Assembly (NCBI GenBank): GCA_028713995.1
Contig: JAQTNF010000004.1
Location: 1 to 64,000 of the forward strand
Reading direction: 5' to 3'
DNA length: 64,000 nucleotides
From: Deltaproteobacteria bacterium
GTDB taxonomy: Bacteria > Myxococcota_A > Polyangia > JAAYKL01
Numbering within the stretch: position 1 is the stretch's first letter; every line of letters starts with the position of its first letter. Under the pieces are notes generated by a model. It searched no databases. It was not told where the DNA came from and was given only the letters and a program-made list of their open reading frames with translations. A program made the position numbers and the translations under genes. Shown piece by piece: positions 41,988 to 53,400 of the stretch.

Positions 41988-44864
41988 ATGGCCCGCTTGT
42001 CCTCACCACCCGCCTCCTCGTCCGCCGTGATCGCCCCCGGCGCCCACATCGAGTTGCGCGACGCGGTGTGGCGGGTCGTCAGCGTCGATCAGACCTCGAG
42101 CCAGCACTCCGCGTGGCGCTGCATCGGCGTTTCCGAGATCGTCCGAGACCAGGAGGCGGTGTTCCTGGAGGAGTTCGAGCCCAAGCTCCGGGTGCTCGAC
42201 CCGCGCGAAACGAGGCTCGAGCAGGACCTGTCCTCTCACCACCGCGCCGGGCTCCTCTACATCGAGAGCCTGTTGCGCGATGTGCCGCCGCCCGACGACG
42301 GTCTGTATGTCGGCCCGCTGGCGGCGATGGACCTACTCCAGTACCAGCTCGACCCGGCGTGGCAGGCGCTGCAGCGCCCACGCCAGAGGATCCTGATCGC
42401 CGACGCGCCGGGCCTGGGCAAGACGCTCGAGACCGGGATCCTGCTTTCGGAGCTCATCCGCCGCGGGCGCGGCCGGCGCATCCTCGTCGCCACGGTTCAG
42501 TCGAACCTCACGCAGTTCCAGAAGGAGATGTGGTGCCGGTTCTCGATCCCGCTCGTGCGCCTCGATTCGGCGGGCCTGCAGCGGATACGGGCCGACCTTC
42601 CCACGCACCACAACCCGTTCCACCATTTTGACCGCGTGATCATCTCCATCGACACGCTCAAGCAGAACAACTGGTTCCGCACGCACCTTGAGCGCTCCTA
42701 CTGGGACATCATCGTCGTCGACGAGGCGCATAACGTCGCCACGCGCGGCTCGAGCCAGTCGATGCGGGCGCGTATCGCCGATCTCCTTGCCACGCGCTGC
42801 GACAGCTTGATCCTCGTCTCGGCCACGCCGCACGACGGCAAGGCGCGCAGCTTCGCGAGCCTGATGAACATGCTCGACCCCACGGCCATCGCCGACCCGG
42901 ACGACTACACCAAGGAAGACATCGGCGGCCTGTACGTCCGGCGCTTCAAGGGTGACGTCGCTGAAGAGCTCGGGAAGCGCATACCGGATCGGCGCATCAA
43001 CACGGCATGGGCATCGGCGTCGTTGGCCGAGGAGCGGGCGTTCGAGACGCTGGCGAGCTTGTCGTTGTCCCGTGTCGACAAGTACCACACCGGCGAGCTC
43101 CTGTTCAAAACCACCATCGAGAAGGAGCTGTTCTCCAGTCCGGCCGCGTGCCTGTCGACGATACGCAACCGCATCCAGCGGATTGGGAAGCGCGAGGACG
43201 CGGACGATTTCGCCCAGGACGTTAAAGCGCTCGAGGCGCTCGCCGAGTACGTCCGCGCCGTGCACGAGGACGCCGGCGCGTTCAGCAAGTACGGCAAGCT
43301 GCTCGAGCTCATCCGCCACACTTGGAAGTGGAATCCGCGCAAGGCCAAGGACGACCGGATCGTCATCTTCACCGAGCGGCTCGAGACGCTCGCTTTCCTG
43401 GAGACGCACCTCGCCCATGACCTCGGTCTGGAGGAGGGGCAGTGGCACACGCTCGACGGCAGCATGTCCGACATCGAGCAGCAGGAGGTCGTCGAGGCGT
43501 TCGGCAAGGAGAAGGACCCGATCCGGCTCCTGCTCGCCACCGACGTCGCCGCCGAGGGGCTGAATCTCCACTACCTCTGCCACCGGCTCGTCCACTTCGA
43601 CGTGCCGTGGTCGCTTATGAAGTTCCAGCAGCGCAACGGCCGTATCGACCGCTACGGGCAGGAGTGCGAGCCACATATCGTCTACATGCTCACCAAGACC
43701 GACCACGCGGCGATCCGCGGCGACATGCGCATCCTGGAGCTGCTCATCGAGAAGGACACGCAGGCGAACAAGAACATCGGCGACCCGTCCGCGTTCATGA
43801 ACGTGTACGACATCGACGAGGAGGAGCTGATCACCGGGCGGGCCATCGAGGCGGGCCAATCGGCCGAAAAGTTCGAGGCGGAGCTCGAGGCCCGGTTCGT
43901 CGACCCGTTCGCCGTGATGCTCGGCGAGGCCACCGTGTCGCCAAGGGGCAAGGCGCCGACCCGCACGCTCTCCTCCCTGTTCGCGTCGGACTTCGACTAC
44001 CTCTCCATGGCCGCTGCGCGGTTGCGCGAGACGATCAAGCTCGAATGCGAGCTGCGCCCCAACGAGAAGCTGGCCGAGCTGCGCATCCCCGACGACCTGC
44101 GGCGTCGCCTGCGCAAGCTGCCCGCCGAGGCATTCCCGGACGACGGGACGCTGCTCCTAACCTCGGACACGGCGCGCATGCAGCAGGCGCTCGCCGATGC
44201 CCGTCGCGAAGAGAACACTTGGCCCGTGCACCAGTTCCTGTGGCCGAACAGCCCGATCCTGCAGTGGGTGGGAGATCGAGTGCGCAGCGAGTTCGGTCGC
44301 CACGCAGCGCCAGTGCTCACCGTCAACGACGGGTTCAACCCGGGTGAGGTCGTCGTGATCGTTTCCGGGCTCCTGCCGAACCGGCGGGCGCAGCCGCTCG
44401 TCCACAACTGGTACGCGGTGCGCTTCGAGAAGAACAAGGTGAAGGAGGTGGAGCCATTCCGCTCCTTCCTGGAGAGGACCAGCTTCGGCCGGCGCGATCT
44501 GCCCAACGCCAAGAACGCCGTCGACATCGACGCGCTCACCCAGCTCCTGCCTATGGCAGTCGAGGTCGCGGGCAACAAGCTCGAGGAGGATCGGCGCGTG
44601 TTCATCGAGCGGACCGCCCCGCGCCTGCGCGAGGAAAAGACCCGGCTCGAGCGGCTGCGCGGCCGGCAGCTCGAGTTTGCCGAGCGCATCCTCGGCGAGC
44701 GGACGGACAGCCTCGCCACGCAGAAGCACGACAACAAGAAGCTGCACATCGAGAAGGTGTTCAGCGCCTACGAGCAGTGGGTGGTGGACGCAATGACCGT
44801 CGGCGCCGCACCGTTCATCCAGGTGGTCGCGGTGCTCGTCGCGCAGGACGGGGGGCGGCGATGA
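41988..44864 (+). CDS. SNF2-family helicase, DISARM DrmD-like
   Basis: This 958-residue SNF2-type ATPase has Walker A APGLGKTLETG (Lys145), motif II DEAH (245-248), motif III SATPHDGK, and the C-terminal helicase signatures LLATDVAAEGLNLH and QQRNGRIDRYGQ. An N-terminal region of about 100 residues and a C-terminal coiled region (LEEDRRVFIERTAPRLREEKT) frame the core. Being first in an operon followed by an adenine methyltransferase fits DrmD of class 1 DISARM. AGAGG precedes the ATG. The stop overlaps the methylase start (ATGA), so the two are coupled. Substrate is predicted to be DNA. The DrmD name is by similarity of architecture and context, not proven. Confidence 0.8.
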   Translation: MARLSSPPASSSAVIAPGAHIELRDAVWRVVSVDQTSSQHSAWRCIGVSEIVRDQEAVFLEEFEPKLRVLDPRETRLEQDLSSHHRAGLLYIESLLRDVPPPDDGLYVGPLAAMDLLQYQLDPAWQALQRPRQRILIADAPGLGKTLETGILLSELIRRGRGRRILVATVQSNLTQFQKEMWCRFSIPLVRLDSAGLQRIRADLPTHHNPFHHFDRVIISIDTLKQNNWFRTHLERSYWDIIVVDEAHNVATRGSSQSMRARIADLLATRCDSLILVSATPHDGKARSFASLMNMLDPTAIADPDDYTKEDIGGLYVRRFKGDVAEELGKRIPDRRINTAWASASLAEERAFETLASLSLSRVDKYHTGELLFKTTIEKELFSSPAACLSTIRNRIQRIGKREDADDFAQDVKALEALAEYVRAVHEDAGAFSKYGKLLELIRHTWKWNPRKAKDDRIVIFTERLETLAFLETHLAHDLGLEEGQWHTLDGSMSDIEQQEVVEAFGKEKDPIRLLLATDVAAEGLNLHYLCHRLVHFDVPWSLMKFQQRNGRIDRYGQECEPHIVYMLTKTDHAAIRGDMRILELLIEKDTQANKNIGDPSAFMNVYDIDEEELITGRAIEAGQSAEKFEAELEARFVDPFAVMLGEATVSPRGKAPTRTLSSLFASDFDYLSMAAARLRETIKLECELRPNEKLAELRIPDDLRRRLRKLPAEAFPDDGTLLLTSDTARMQQALADARREENTWPVHQFLWPNSPILQWVGDRVRSEFGRHAAPVLTVNDGFNPGEVVVIVSGLLPNRRAQPLVHNWYAVRFEKNKVKEVEPFRSFLERTSFGRRDLPNAKNAVDIDALTQLLPMAVEVAGNKLEEDRRVFIERTAPRLREEKTRLERLRGRQLEFAERILGERTDSLATQKHDNKKLHIEKVFSAYEQWVVDAMTVGAAPFIQVVAVLVAQDGGRR

Positions 44865-47800
44865 TCGGCATCGGAAACGTCCAGGAGTTCTACACGAACC
44901 ACTACCTGGCCGCGATCATCCACGGCGACATCCGTCCGGTCATCCAGAAATGGCTGGAGGCGTCCCGCGAGGGCGACGACCGCTCGCCCCATCGGCAGCT
45001 CGCCGGCATGCAGCAGCCGTTCTTTCGCTACCGGGACCGTCTGGGCCGCCTGAAGAACGCCGAGCCGCGGGTCGAGGCGCACGCGGAGATGCAGGCGCAG
45101 CTCCTCGACGCGCTTGGGTACACGGTGCGCCGGCTTCACCGACACGTGCCGTCCGGGCCGCTCCCGCTGTTCGGGGAATGGCGTCGCGGCGACGGGTCGC
45201 CTCTGCTCTGGTTGCTGCCGGTGGCGAGTGGTCACGATCAGCAGGGCGACGTCCTCGGCATGAAGCTCCTGCCCGAGCAACACGCCCTCGTGCCGGACAA
45301 GCCGCTGGACTTCGACCCGGGGAAGATCGGCGAGCGCTCCGTGGAAGAGCTCGTCACCGAGGCGTTCGGCCTGGAAGAGGCGCCGCGGTTCCTGCTCGTG
45401 CTCGGCGACACGGAGTGGGTGCTCGCCGACCGCGACAAGTGGGCCGAGCAGCGGATGCTCCGCTTCGACTGGGCAGAGATTCTGGGCCGCCGCGAGGACG
45501 AGGCCCTGCAGACCGCTGCGGCGATCCTTCACCGCGATTGTCTGGCGCCAGAGTCCGGGACCGCGCTCGTCGACACCCTGGACGACAGCTCCCACAAGCA
45601 CGCCTTCGAGGTGAGCGAGGATCTCAAGTACGCCCTGCGCGAGTGCATAGAGCGCCTCGGCAACGAGGCGATCCGCTACCGCCGCGAGGTGAGCAAGAAG
45701 AAGGTGTTCGGCGAGGAGATCAGCGGCGCGGAGCTGTCCCGGGAGTGCCTGCGGTTCATGTACCGCATCCTCTTCTCCCTGTACGTCGAGTCGCGGCCCG
45801 AGCTCGGCTACGCGCCGACGCAGGAGGAGTCGTACCGGCTCGGGTACAGCTTCGACCGCTTGCGCGACCTCGAGACGGTCGAGCTCGAGACCCCCGAGGC
45901 GAGGAACGGCTTCTACATCCACGAGAGCTTGCAGCGGCTCTTCCAGATGATCTACGACGGCACGTCGGTCGAGGCGCAGCACGCGCTGTTCGGCGCCGAC
46001 GGCAAGGCCCGCGCCGACCTCGCCGAGGACGAGTCGCTCTCGTTGCACCACACGTTCCGGATGGTGCCGCTCCGCGCGCACATCTTCGACCCGTCCCGGA
46101 CGTTGTTCCTGAATCAGGTGCGCCTGCGAAACGAGGTGCTGCTCGAGGTCATCAAGCTGATGAGCCTCTCGCGGCCCCAGGGTACGGGCAAGTTCAAGCG
46201 ACGCGGGCGCATCTCCTACGCCACGCTCGGCGTGAACCAGCTCGGCGCGGTGTACGAGGCGCTCCTCTCCTTCCGCGGGTTCTTCGCCGAGGAGACGCTG
46301 TATGAGGTGAAGTCCGCGGAACAGGAGGCGCCGAACCCGCTCGACGTCGCCTACTTCGTGCCCGAGGCGGACCTCAAGCGGTACTCCAAGGCGGAGCGCG
46401 TCTACGACGAGGAGACCCAGGATCTGAAGTCATACCCGCCCGGGACGTTCATCTACAGGCAGGCGGGCCGCGACCGCGAGAAGTCGGCGTCGTACTACAC
46501 GCCCGAGGTGCTCACCCGCTGCCTCGTCAAATATGCGCTCAAGGAGCTGCTCGAGGACGAGAAGGGAAAGCTCAAGCTCAAGGCCGAGGAGATCCTGAAG
46601 CTCACCATCTGCGAGCCGGCGATGGGGAGCGCGGCGTTCTTGAACGAGGCGATCAACCAGCTCGCCGAGAAGTACCTCCAGGCGCGGCAACACGAGCTCG
46701 GTGAGCGCATCCCGCACGAGACGTACCAGGGCGAGCTGCAGCGCGTGAAGATGTACCTCGCCGACAACAACGTGTTCGGCGTGGACCTGAACCCGGTGGC
46801 GCTCGAGCTCGCCGAGGTGTCGCTGTGGCTGAACGCCATCTTCTCGGAGGAGACGCCGCAGGGGCGGCGCGTGTTCGTGCCGTGGTTCGGCGCCCAGCTC
46901 TCGTGCGGCAATAGCCTGGTCGGTGCGTGGCGCAAGGTGTTCCCGGCGGCGAGCGTGGATCCGGGCAAGAAGCGCGACAAGGCGGCGTGGCTCGACGCGG
47001 TGCCCGAGCGCGTTCCTCTGGGTCAGAAACGTGCGGCCGGGTCGGTGTACCACTTCCTCCTGCCGGACAACGGGATGGCGACGTACGGCGAGGGGTCGGA
47101 GGGCAAGCCGATCAAGGAGATGTGCGGCGACGCGCTCAAGGGGATTAAAAAATGGCGCGGCGAGGTGTGTGCGCCGCTCGATCCGGACGAGACTCAGGCG
47201 CTCTCCCGGCTCTCGGACGCGGTGGATCGCCTGTGGGGCAAGCACGCGGAGCTGCTCAAGAAGCTGCGCCTGCGCACCACCGACCCTCTCGCGGTGTACG
47301 GGTTCCATCACCCGCGCGCCGGCGAGCAGCCGACCACGACCGAGGAGAAGGACCGGATCTGGGCCAAGGAGATGGAGAGCGCCCAGGTGCGCGCCGCGAG
47401 CCCGTACCGCCGGCTCAAGCTCGCCATGGACTACTGGTGCGCGCTCTGGTTCTGGCCCATCGAGAAGGTGGGGCTCCTGCCCGAGCGCGACGAGTGGCTC
47501 GCGGACATGGCGCTCCTCCTCGATACAGACGTGCTCCCGCAGCTCGTGGGCGACCGGCAGCGGGATCTGTTCGCCCCGACCATGCCGTCGGAAGACGCGA
47601 AAAAGCTCGCCGACGAGGTCGGCATCGTCGACGTGGACAAGCTGATCGGGCGCTCGGAGCGGCTGAAGCTCGTGGACAAGCTGTCGCAGCGCTACCGGTT
47701 CCACCACTGGGAGCTCGAGTTCGCAGACATCTTCGCGGAGCGGGGAGGATTCGACCTGATCTTGGGGAATCCTCCGTGGATTCGCGTCGAGTGGAAAGAG

Positions 47801-49696
47801 GCGGGCGTGCTCGGCGATCACGACCCGGCGTTCGTGCTCAAGAAGCTCTCCGCGCCCGAAACCGCGAAGCTACGTGCCAAGGCCATCGAGGAGCACAACA
47901 TCCTCTCCGACTACCTCGCCGCGCACGAAGAGTCGTCTGGTCACCAGGCGGTGTTCACATCGAAGCAGCTCTACCCGGAGCTCGTCGGTGTGAAGGCGAA
48001 CCTCTACAAGTGCTTCCTGCCGGTGGCGTGGCAGGTGGGGAAACGCGATTCGGTCGCGGGTTTCCTGCACCCGGAGGGAATCTACGATGACCCAGGCGGC
48101 GGCTCTTTGCGCCGTGTAAGCTACCCGCGTCTCAGGCGGCATTTTCAATTCTCAAACGAAAAGAAGCTGTTTCCAGTAGGAAACCGAGAACGGTTCAGTA
48201 TCAACGTTTACGGCCCCAAGACCCCTATTGAATTCGACCACATCGCCAATCTGCTTCTGACCACAACGATAGACGAATGCTATTCCCATGCCGGACAGGG
48301 TGCGGTTCCCGGGATAAAAACTGACGAAGATGACTGGGACCTTGCCGGTCATCGGGATCGAATCATTAGCATAGGCGAGGAGCAGCTGACCCTGTTCGCT
48401 AGGCTGTTTGATGAGGAGGGCACACCCCCTGTTGAGGCCCGGTTGCCGGCCCTTCATGCGGGCCAACTCCTCGGCGCGTTGGAAGCGTTCACCGCTGCAC
48501 CACAACGCCTAAGTGACGTGGAGCGTTGCTTCCCGACGTTCCATTTCAACGAAACCTACGCGCAGCACGACGGTACTATTAAGCGTGGCACACGGTTTCC
48601 GAAAAAACCCAGCGAGTGGGTTATCTCGGGGCCACATTTTTTCGTTGGTACGCCAACCTACCAAACACCCAAGCGCGTCTGTGAGACGCATCGTGCCTAT
48701 GACTCACTAGACCTCGTTAGCCTGCCCGATGACTATATGCCCCGCACCAACTACGTTCCGGCGTGCACGTCAGTCGAGTATCTGAAACGCACACCTGACG
48801 TGCCTTGGTCGAAAGAAATCGGGCCCAGGAAGGTAACGGAGTATTACCGGTTAATTGCGCCAAAGATGATAGGTCCTGCCGGAGAGCGAACCCTCCAACC
48901 TGCAGTTGCACCGCGAGACGTAGCCCACATTGAGGCGGTCTATGGTTTCATTTTCTATGATCAGAAACTGATGACACAGGCTGCTGCGACTTGGATGGGA
49001 ATCACGAGCGACTTCTTGATTAAAACATTGGGGATTACCAATTTTCGCCCCAATATTGCCCGCCAGCTACCCATTATCACCGACTTCGAGCAGGAGCTCC
49101 GCCTCCGCGCGTGCGTGCTCAACTGCCTGACCACGCACTACGCCGACCTCTGGTCGCTCTGCTATGACAAGTCGTGGAAGAAGGACACCTGGGCCAAAGA
49201 AAGCGACAGCCGGCTCGACCCGAAGTTCTTCGCGAAGCTCGGCCCCACGTGGAACCGCGACTCGGCGCTCCGCTACGACTACGCCCGCCGCCAAGCGCTC
49301 GTGGAGATCGACGTGCTCGTGGCGATGGGGCTCGGCATGACGCTCGAGCAGCTCCAGACGATCTACCGGATCCAGTTCCCGGTGATGCGTGGCTACGAGA
49401 AGGACACCTGGTACGACGCGCGGGGCCGGATCGTCTTCACGAACAGTAAGGGGCTTCCCGGTGTGGGACTTCCTCGCGCCAAGGCAGCGAACCACCCGGA
49501 CGGCCCGTACTGGAACGACGTGAAGGAGATGACCTCGGGCAAGGTCACGCAGGTCGTCGAGGACGACACCTTGCCCGGCGGGCCGTACGAGAAGACCATC
49601 GAGTACGTCGCCCCGTGGACCCGCTGCGACCGCGAGCGCGACTACGAAGAGGTCTGGGCGCACTTCGAGAAGAGGTTCGGGAGGAAGTACCTGTGA
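44861..49696 (+). CDS. Large adenine-specific DNA methyltransferase, DrmMI/PglX-like
   Basis: This 1611-residue protein has an ATG at 44861 coupled to the helicase. The methylase core has YYTPEVLTRC, the SAM-binding motif ICEPAMGSAAF (Glu585), NVFGVDLNPVALELAEVSLW, and the catalytic NPPW (970-973), the pattern of N6-adenine methyltransferases. About 500 residues precede the core. Residues of about 1075-1406 (48085-49080) are encoded by clearly lower-GC DNA than both flanks, with frame intact. This is the likely target-recognition region, so it probably was exchanged by recombination. In DISARM the DrmMI methylase marks self DNA. Confidence 0.85.
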   Translation: MIGIGNVQEFYTNHYLAAIIHGDIRPVIQKWLEASREGDDRSPHRQLAGMQQPFFRYRDRLGRLKNAEPRVEAHAEMQAQLLDALGYTVRRLHRHVPSGPLPLFGEWRRGDGSPLLWLLPVASGHDQQGDVLGMKLLPEQHALVPDKPLDFDPGKIGERSVEELVTEAFGLEEAPRFLLVLGDTEWVLADRDKWAEQRMLRFDWAEILGRREDEALQTAAAILHRDCLAPESGTALVDTLDDSSHKHAFEVSEDLKYALRECIERLGNEAIRYRREVSKKKVFGEEISGAELSRECLRFMYRILFSLYVESRPELGYAPTQEESYRLGYSFDRLRDLETVELETPEARNGFYIHESLQRLFQMIYDGTSVEAQHALFGADGKARADLAEDESLSLHHTFRMVPLRAHIFDPSRTLFLNQVRLRNEVLLEVIKLMSLSRPQGTGKFKRRGRISYATLGVNQLGAVYEALLSFRGFFAEETLYEVKSAEQEAPNPLDVAYFVPEADLKRYSKAERVYDEETQDLKSYPPGTFIYRQAGRDREKSASYYTPEVLTRCLVKYALKELLEDEKGKLKLKAEEILKLTICEPAMGSAAFLNEAINQLAEKYLQARQHELGERIPHETYQGELQRVKMYLADNNVFGVDLNPVALELAEVSLWLNAIFSEETPQGRRVFVPWFGAQLSCGNSLVGAWRKVFPAASVDPGKKRDKAAWLDAVPERVPLGQKRAAGSVYHFLLPDNGMATYGEGSEGKPIKEMCGDALKGIKKWRGEVCAPLDPDETQALSRLSDAVDRLWGKHAELLKKLRLRTTDPLAVYGFHHPRAGEQPTTTEEKDRIWAKEMESAQVRAASPYRRLKLAMDYWCALWFWPIEKVGLLPERDEWLADMALLLDTDVLPQLVGDRQRDLFAPTMPSEDAKKLADEVGIVDVDKLIGRSERLKLVDKLSQRYRFHHWELEFADIFAERGGFDLILGNPPWIRVEWKEAGVLGDHDPAFVLKKLSAPETAKLRAKAIEEHNILSDYLAAHEESSGHQAVFTSKQLYPELVGVKANLYKCFLPVAWQVGKRDSVAGFLHPEGIYDDPGGGSLRRVSYPRLRRHFQFSNEKKLFPVGNRERFSINVYGPKTPIEFDHIANLLLTTTIDECYSHAGQGAVPGIKTDEDDWDLAGHRDRIISIGEEQLTLFARLFDEEGTPPVEARLPALHAGQLLGALEAFTAAPQRLSDVERCFPTFHFNETYAQHDGTIKRGTRFPKKPSEWVISGPHFFVGTPTYQTPKRVCETHRAYDSLDLVSLPDDYMPRTNYVPACTSVEYLKRTPDVPWSKEIGPRKVTEYYRLIAPKMIGPAGERTLQPAVAPRDVAHIEAVYGFIFYDQKLMTQAAATWMGITSDFLIKTLGITNFRPNIARQLPIITDFEQELRLRACVLNCLTTHYADLWSLCYDKSWKKDTWAKESDSRLDPKFFAKLGPTWNRDSALRYDYARRQALVEIDVLVAMGLGMTLEQLQTIYRIQFPVMRGYEKDTWYDARGRIVFTNSKGLPGVGLPRAKAANHPDGPYWNDVKEMTSGKVTQVVEDDTLPGGPYEKTIEYVAPWTRCDRERDYEEVWAHFEKRFGRKYL

Positions 49697-50376
49697 GCAA
49701 GAAAACGAAAACCGATCTGGGCACATGCTACATGTGCGATCAAAGAGCCACGACACGCGAGCACGTTCCGCCACAGTGTCTTTTCCCAGAGAAGAAGGAC
49801 ACCCCAGACGGTACTGACTATCGCATTAACCTCGTCAAAGTGCCGTCATGCGCGATCCACAACCTCAGCAAGTCCGCGGATGACGAGTACCTAATGGCGA
49901 TTCTCGTCATGCCTATTGGAAACAATGATGTCGCGGTGCTTCATGCCGGTTCGAAGGTTCTGCGAGCGTTGGTTCGAAATAACGGTGCACTTGTAAAAAA
50001 AGTACTGCACAAGATTCGGCCAGTAGAAGTTGATGGTCAACCCACACTAGCCGTGAAGATTGACACCCCGCGAATCTACGCCGAACTGGAGAAGATCGGT
50101 CGAGCTCTCTATTTCAAACACTTCGGCAAAAAGTGGGTCGATCAAGTTTTCGTCGCCACGGCCTCCGCATTTTCCGAGGACCCGAACGTGAACAAGCTCG
50201 CACCAATGCTCAAGGAGCTTGACGCACGGTTGTTCGGTGGACTTCCACGCTATGGGGAAAACCCGGACGTGTTTTTCTACCAGGTCACTCCGCAGGAAGC
50301 GCTGCCCCAAGCTGCAATTCGCATGGTTTTCTACGGAGGCTTCGAGGCAGTCGTCGTAAAGAAAATGGATGTATAG
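49693..50376 (+). CDS. HNH-like zinc protein between methylase and giant helicase
   Basis: This 227-residue protein starts at a GTG (49693) overlapping the methylase stop. CYMC near the N-terminus, then REHVPPQCLFP, then SCAIHN form a CxxC...H...CxxH zinc-binding layout like HNH endonucleases, with the His of EHVPP as candidate catalytic residue. The remaining 150 residues are unrecognised. Its GC is lower than the methylase core and giant helicase on either side, suggesting it was added to the operon. It could be the nuclease component of this system. Function is inferred. Confidence 0.65.
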   Translation: MSKKTKTDLGTCYMCDQRATTREHVPPQCLFPEKKDTPDGTDYRINLVKVPSCAIHNLSKSADDEYLMAILVMPIGNNDVAVLHAGSKVLRALVRNNGALVKKVLHKIRPVEVDGQPTLAVKIDTPRIYAELEKIGRALYFKHFGKKWVDQVFVATASAFSEDPNVNKLAPMLKELDARLFGGLPRYGENPDVFFYQVTPQEALPQAAIRMVFYGGFEAVVVKKMDV

Positions 50377-50417
50377 GAAATGATGTTCCGGCCGAAATGC
50401 CTTCACGAGGTGTGCTG

Positions 50418-53400
50418 ATGATCCCGTCTGCTCTTACCGCCCAGCTACAGCAGGGTCTCGCCGACTTCCTGCGTTACTCGTTCTGGTCGTCGACGCCGGG
50501 CATGGAGCACGTCATCGAGGATCTCATCGACGCACCGGGTGGCGTGACGCACGGCCCGTACCTGTCGGTGAAGCTGCCGTTCGCCAGCGGATCCAAGCGG
50601 AACTTCTTCACAGACGTGCCGCTCGGCTTCACCCCTCACGCCCACCAGGAGCGCGCGTTCGAGCGCCTTGGCGGGAAGGAGAAGCGGAGCACCCTCGTCG
50701 CCACGGGCACGGGCTCGGGCAAGACCGAGTGCTTTCTGCTCCCGATCCTCCAGCACTGCGCCGAGACCGCGAACGAGCCGGGCATCAAGGCGATCCTGAT
50801 CTACCCGATGAACGCGCTCGCCACGGACCAGGCCGAGCGCATCGCGCGGCTCATCTACGACAACCCCAAGCTGCGCGGCCGGGTCACGGCCGGGCTGTAC
50901 ATCGGCGAGTCCAAGGGCAAGAAGCGCACGGCGGAAGAAGGGATGGGGCCGCGCCACATCGTCACCGACCGCGACGTGATGGAGAAGAGCCCGCCGCACA
51001 TCCTGCTCACCAACTACAAGATGCTCGACCTCCTGATGCTCCGGCCGTGGGTGCAGGGCATCTGGCGCCACAACCGCCGCGGCGACCTTCGCTACCTCGT
51101 GGTCGATGAGCTGCACACGTTCGACGGCGCGCAGGGCACGGACCTCGCGTGCCTGATCCGGCGGCTCAAACGCCTCCTCCAGGTGGACGACGGGTCGCTT
51201 TGCTGCGTGGGTACGAGCGCCACTTTGGGCGGTGCCGGCGCTAAGAAGCAGCTCCTCGACTACGCCGGCCAGGTGTTCGGCGAGCCGTTCGACGACGGGG
51301 CGCTCATCGGCGAGTCGCGGCTCGACGCGCCCGGGTTCCTCGCCGGCGCCGATGCGACGTTCACCGACGAGCCGGACCTTTCCGACCTCGATGCGCTCGC
51401 GGCCGAACGATACGACGATTCCGAAACTTGGCTGCGCGAGCAGGTGCGTCTCTGGTTCGGCGGAGTCCATGAAACCGCGGACCCGGAGAGTTGGGCGGTG
51501 GAGCTCGGCGAGCGGCTCCGGTGCCATGCGGCGTTCCGTGCGCTCCTCGGACTGCTCGACGGGCACGTCGTCGGTCTCGGCGACGCGGTGCAGTCGCTCT
51601 CCCGGGCCCGCACCTCATGGCGCCAATCGCCGCACCTCGGTCGTGCTGCGCTGCTCAGCCTGCTCGGCCTCGTCTCTGCCGCCCGTCGCCGGGTCGAGGT
51701 CTCGCCCGGCGTCTTCGAGACGACCCGCTTCCTCGACGTCCGGATCCAGCTCTGGCAGCGGGAGATGGCGCGCATGGTCGCGACCGTGACGCAGCGGCCG
51801 AGGTTGCGGTTCTCCGACGACCTCGACAAGGAGCAGAAGCGGGAGCATCTGCCGCTCGCCCAATGTCGCGATTGCGGCGCCATGGGATGGGGCACGCGGA
51901 TCGACAAGAACAAGCCGCACGTCCTGCGCTGCGAGCCGAGCGCCTTCTACTCCGCCTTCTTCCGGAACGACGACCGCGTGGTGTTCCTGTATCCGGCCGC
52001 GGCCATACCGCCGGGCGACCCGGTCTGGGAAAGCCGGAGAGTCAGAAGGGTCGATAGCAAGAACCTGGTCATCCTGCAGGACGACGAGGAGCCCGGCGGC
52101 GAGGTCGTCGAGCTCGTCGAGGTCAAGAACGTGCGACAGACCGACTCCGGGCCAGTGTTGCACCGAGACTGTCCGTTCTGCGACGCGCGGGAGAGCCTCG
52201 CCCTGCTCGGGTTCCGCGCCGCGACGCTTACGAGCGCGTACATCGATCAGATGTTCGCGTCACGCTTCAACGACGAGCGGGACAAGAAGGTGCTCGCGTT
52301 CTCGGACAGCGTACAGGACGCGGCGCACCGCGCCGGCTTCTTCAGCGCACGGACGTGGCACACGAACCTCCGTGTCGGGATCTCGCGGGTTCTGTGTGAC
52401 GGCCACGACGGCGCGACCCTCGCCGAGCTCTCTGATGCATTCGTGCGGTACTGGCAGAAAAAGCTCGACCCGCAGACATGGATCGCGACGTTCCTCGCGC
52501 CCAACATGAACTGGCTCCACGACTGGGATGCCCTTCAGCGCGACGGCAAGCTCCCGGTCGGCTCGGACCTGCCAGCGCTCGTGGCGAAGCGGCTCGCGTT
52601 CGAGCTCGTCAACGAGTTCGGGCTCCAGGCGACCATCGGGCGCTCGTTGCCGCGGACAAAGGCGGCGACCGCTTACATCGACCGCGAGAAGCTCGACGAG
52701 ACGTGCGCGATGCTGCTCGAACCGCTGCGAAACGAGGTGCCAGGGCTCAAGGGCGCGACCCTCGCACAGGTGAGAGCGTTCGTGCTCGGAGTCCTGCACC
52801 ACCTGCGCCTGCGCGGCGGGATCCTGAGCGCCGAGATCCCGGAGGAGTACCTGAAGACGGCCGGCGACAAGACGTTCATGTTCAACATCTCGCCGCACCT
52901 GCCGTCGTTCGCGAAGACGTCGCGCATGTTCGCCTTCATCACGGATCGCCCCGGCAAGCGGCGGTTCGACTCCTGGTTCGAATCCGCGTCGAAACACTCC
53001 GGGTGGTACGAACGCTGGCTCTCCCGCTGCTTCACCCACGACGCCGCGCTCGGCGCCGACGCACCGTCCGCGTACCCACCGGCGCTCGCGGCGCTGACCG
53101 CGAAGGGGTTGCTCGCCGAAATCGAGGCCGCCAGCAAGACCCGCGTGTGGGGTATCCCGGAATCGGCGCTATGCGTGACCCGAGACGTCGTGACCGTGCA
53201 CTGCGCGAAGTGCGATCACCGCCAGGTCGTCGCCCGGGTCGAGGCGGAGGACTGGTTGAGCGCTCCTTGCGCCACGGCCCGCTGCGACGGTCGCTACGAG
53301 GTCGAGGAGCAGACGCGCCCGGACTACTTCGGCCGGTTGTACGCGCACGGCGACCTGCAGCGCATCTACACCGCCGAGCACACCGGGCTCCTGACGCGCG

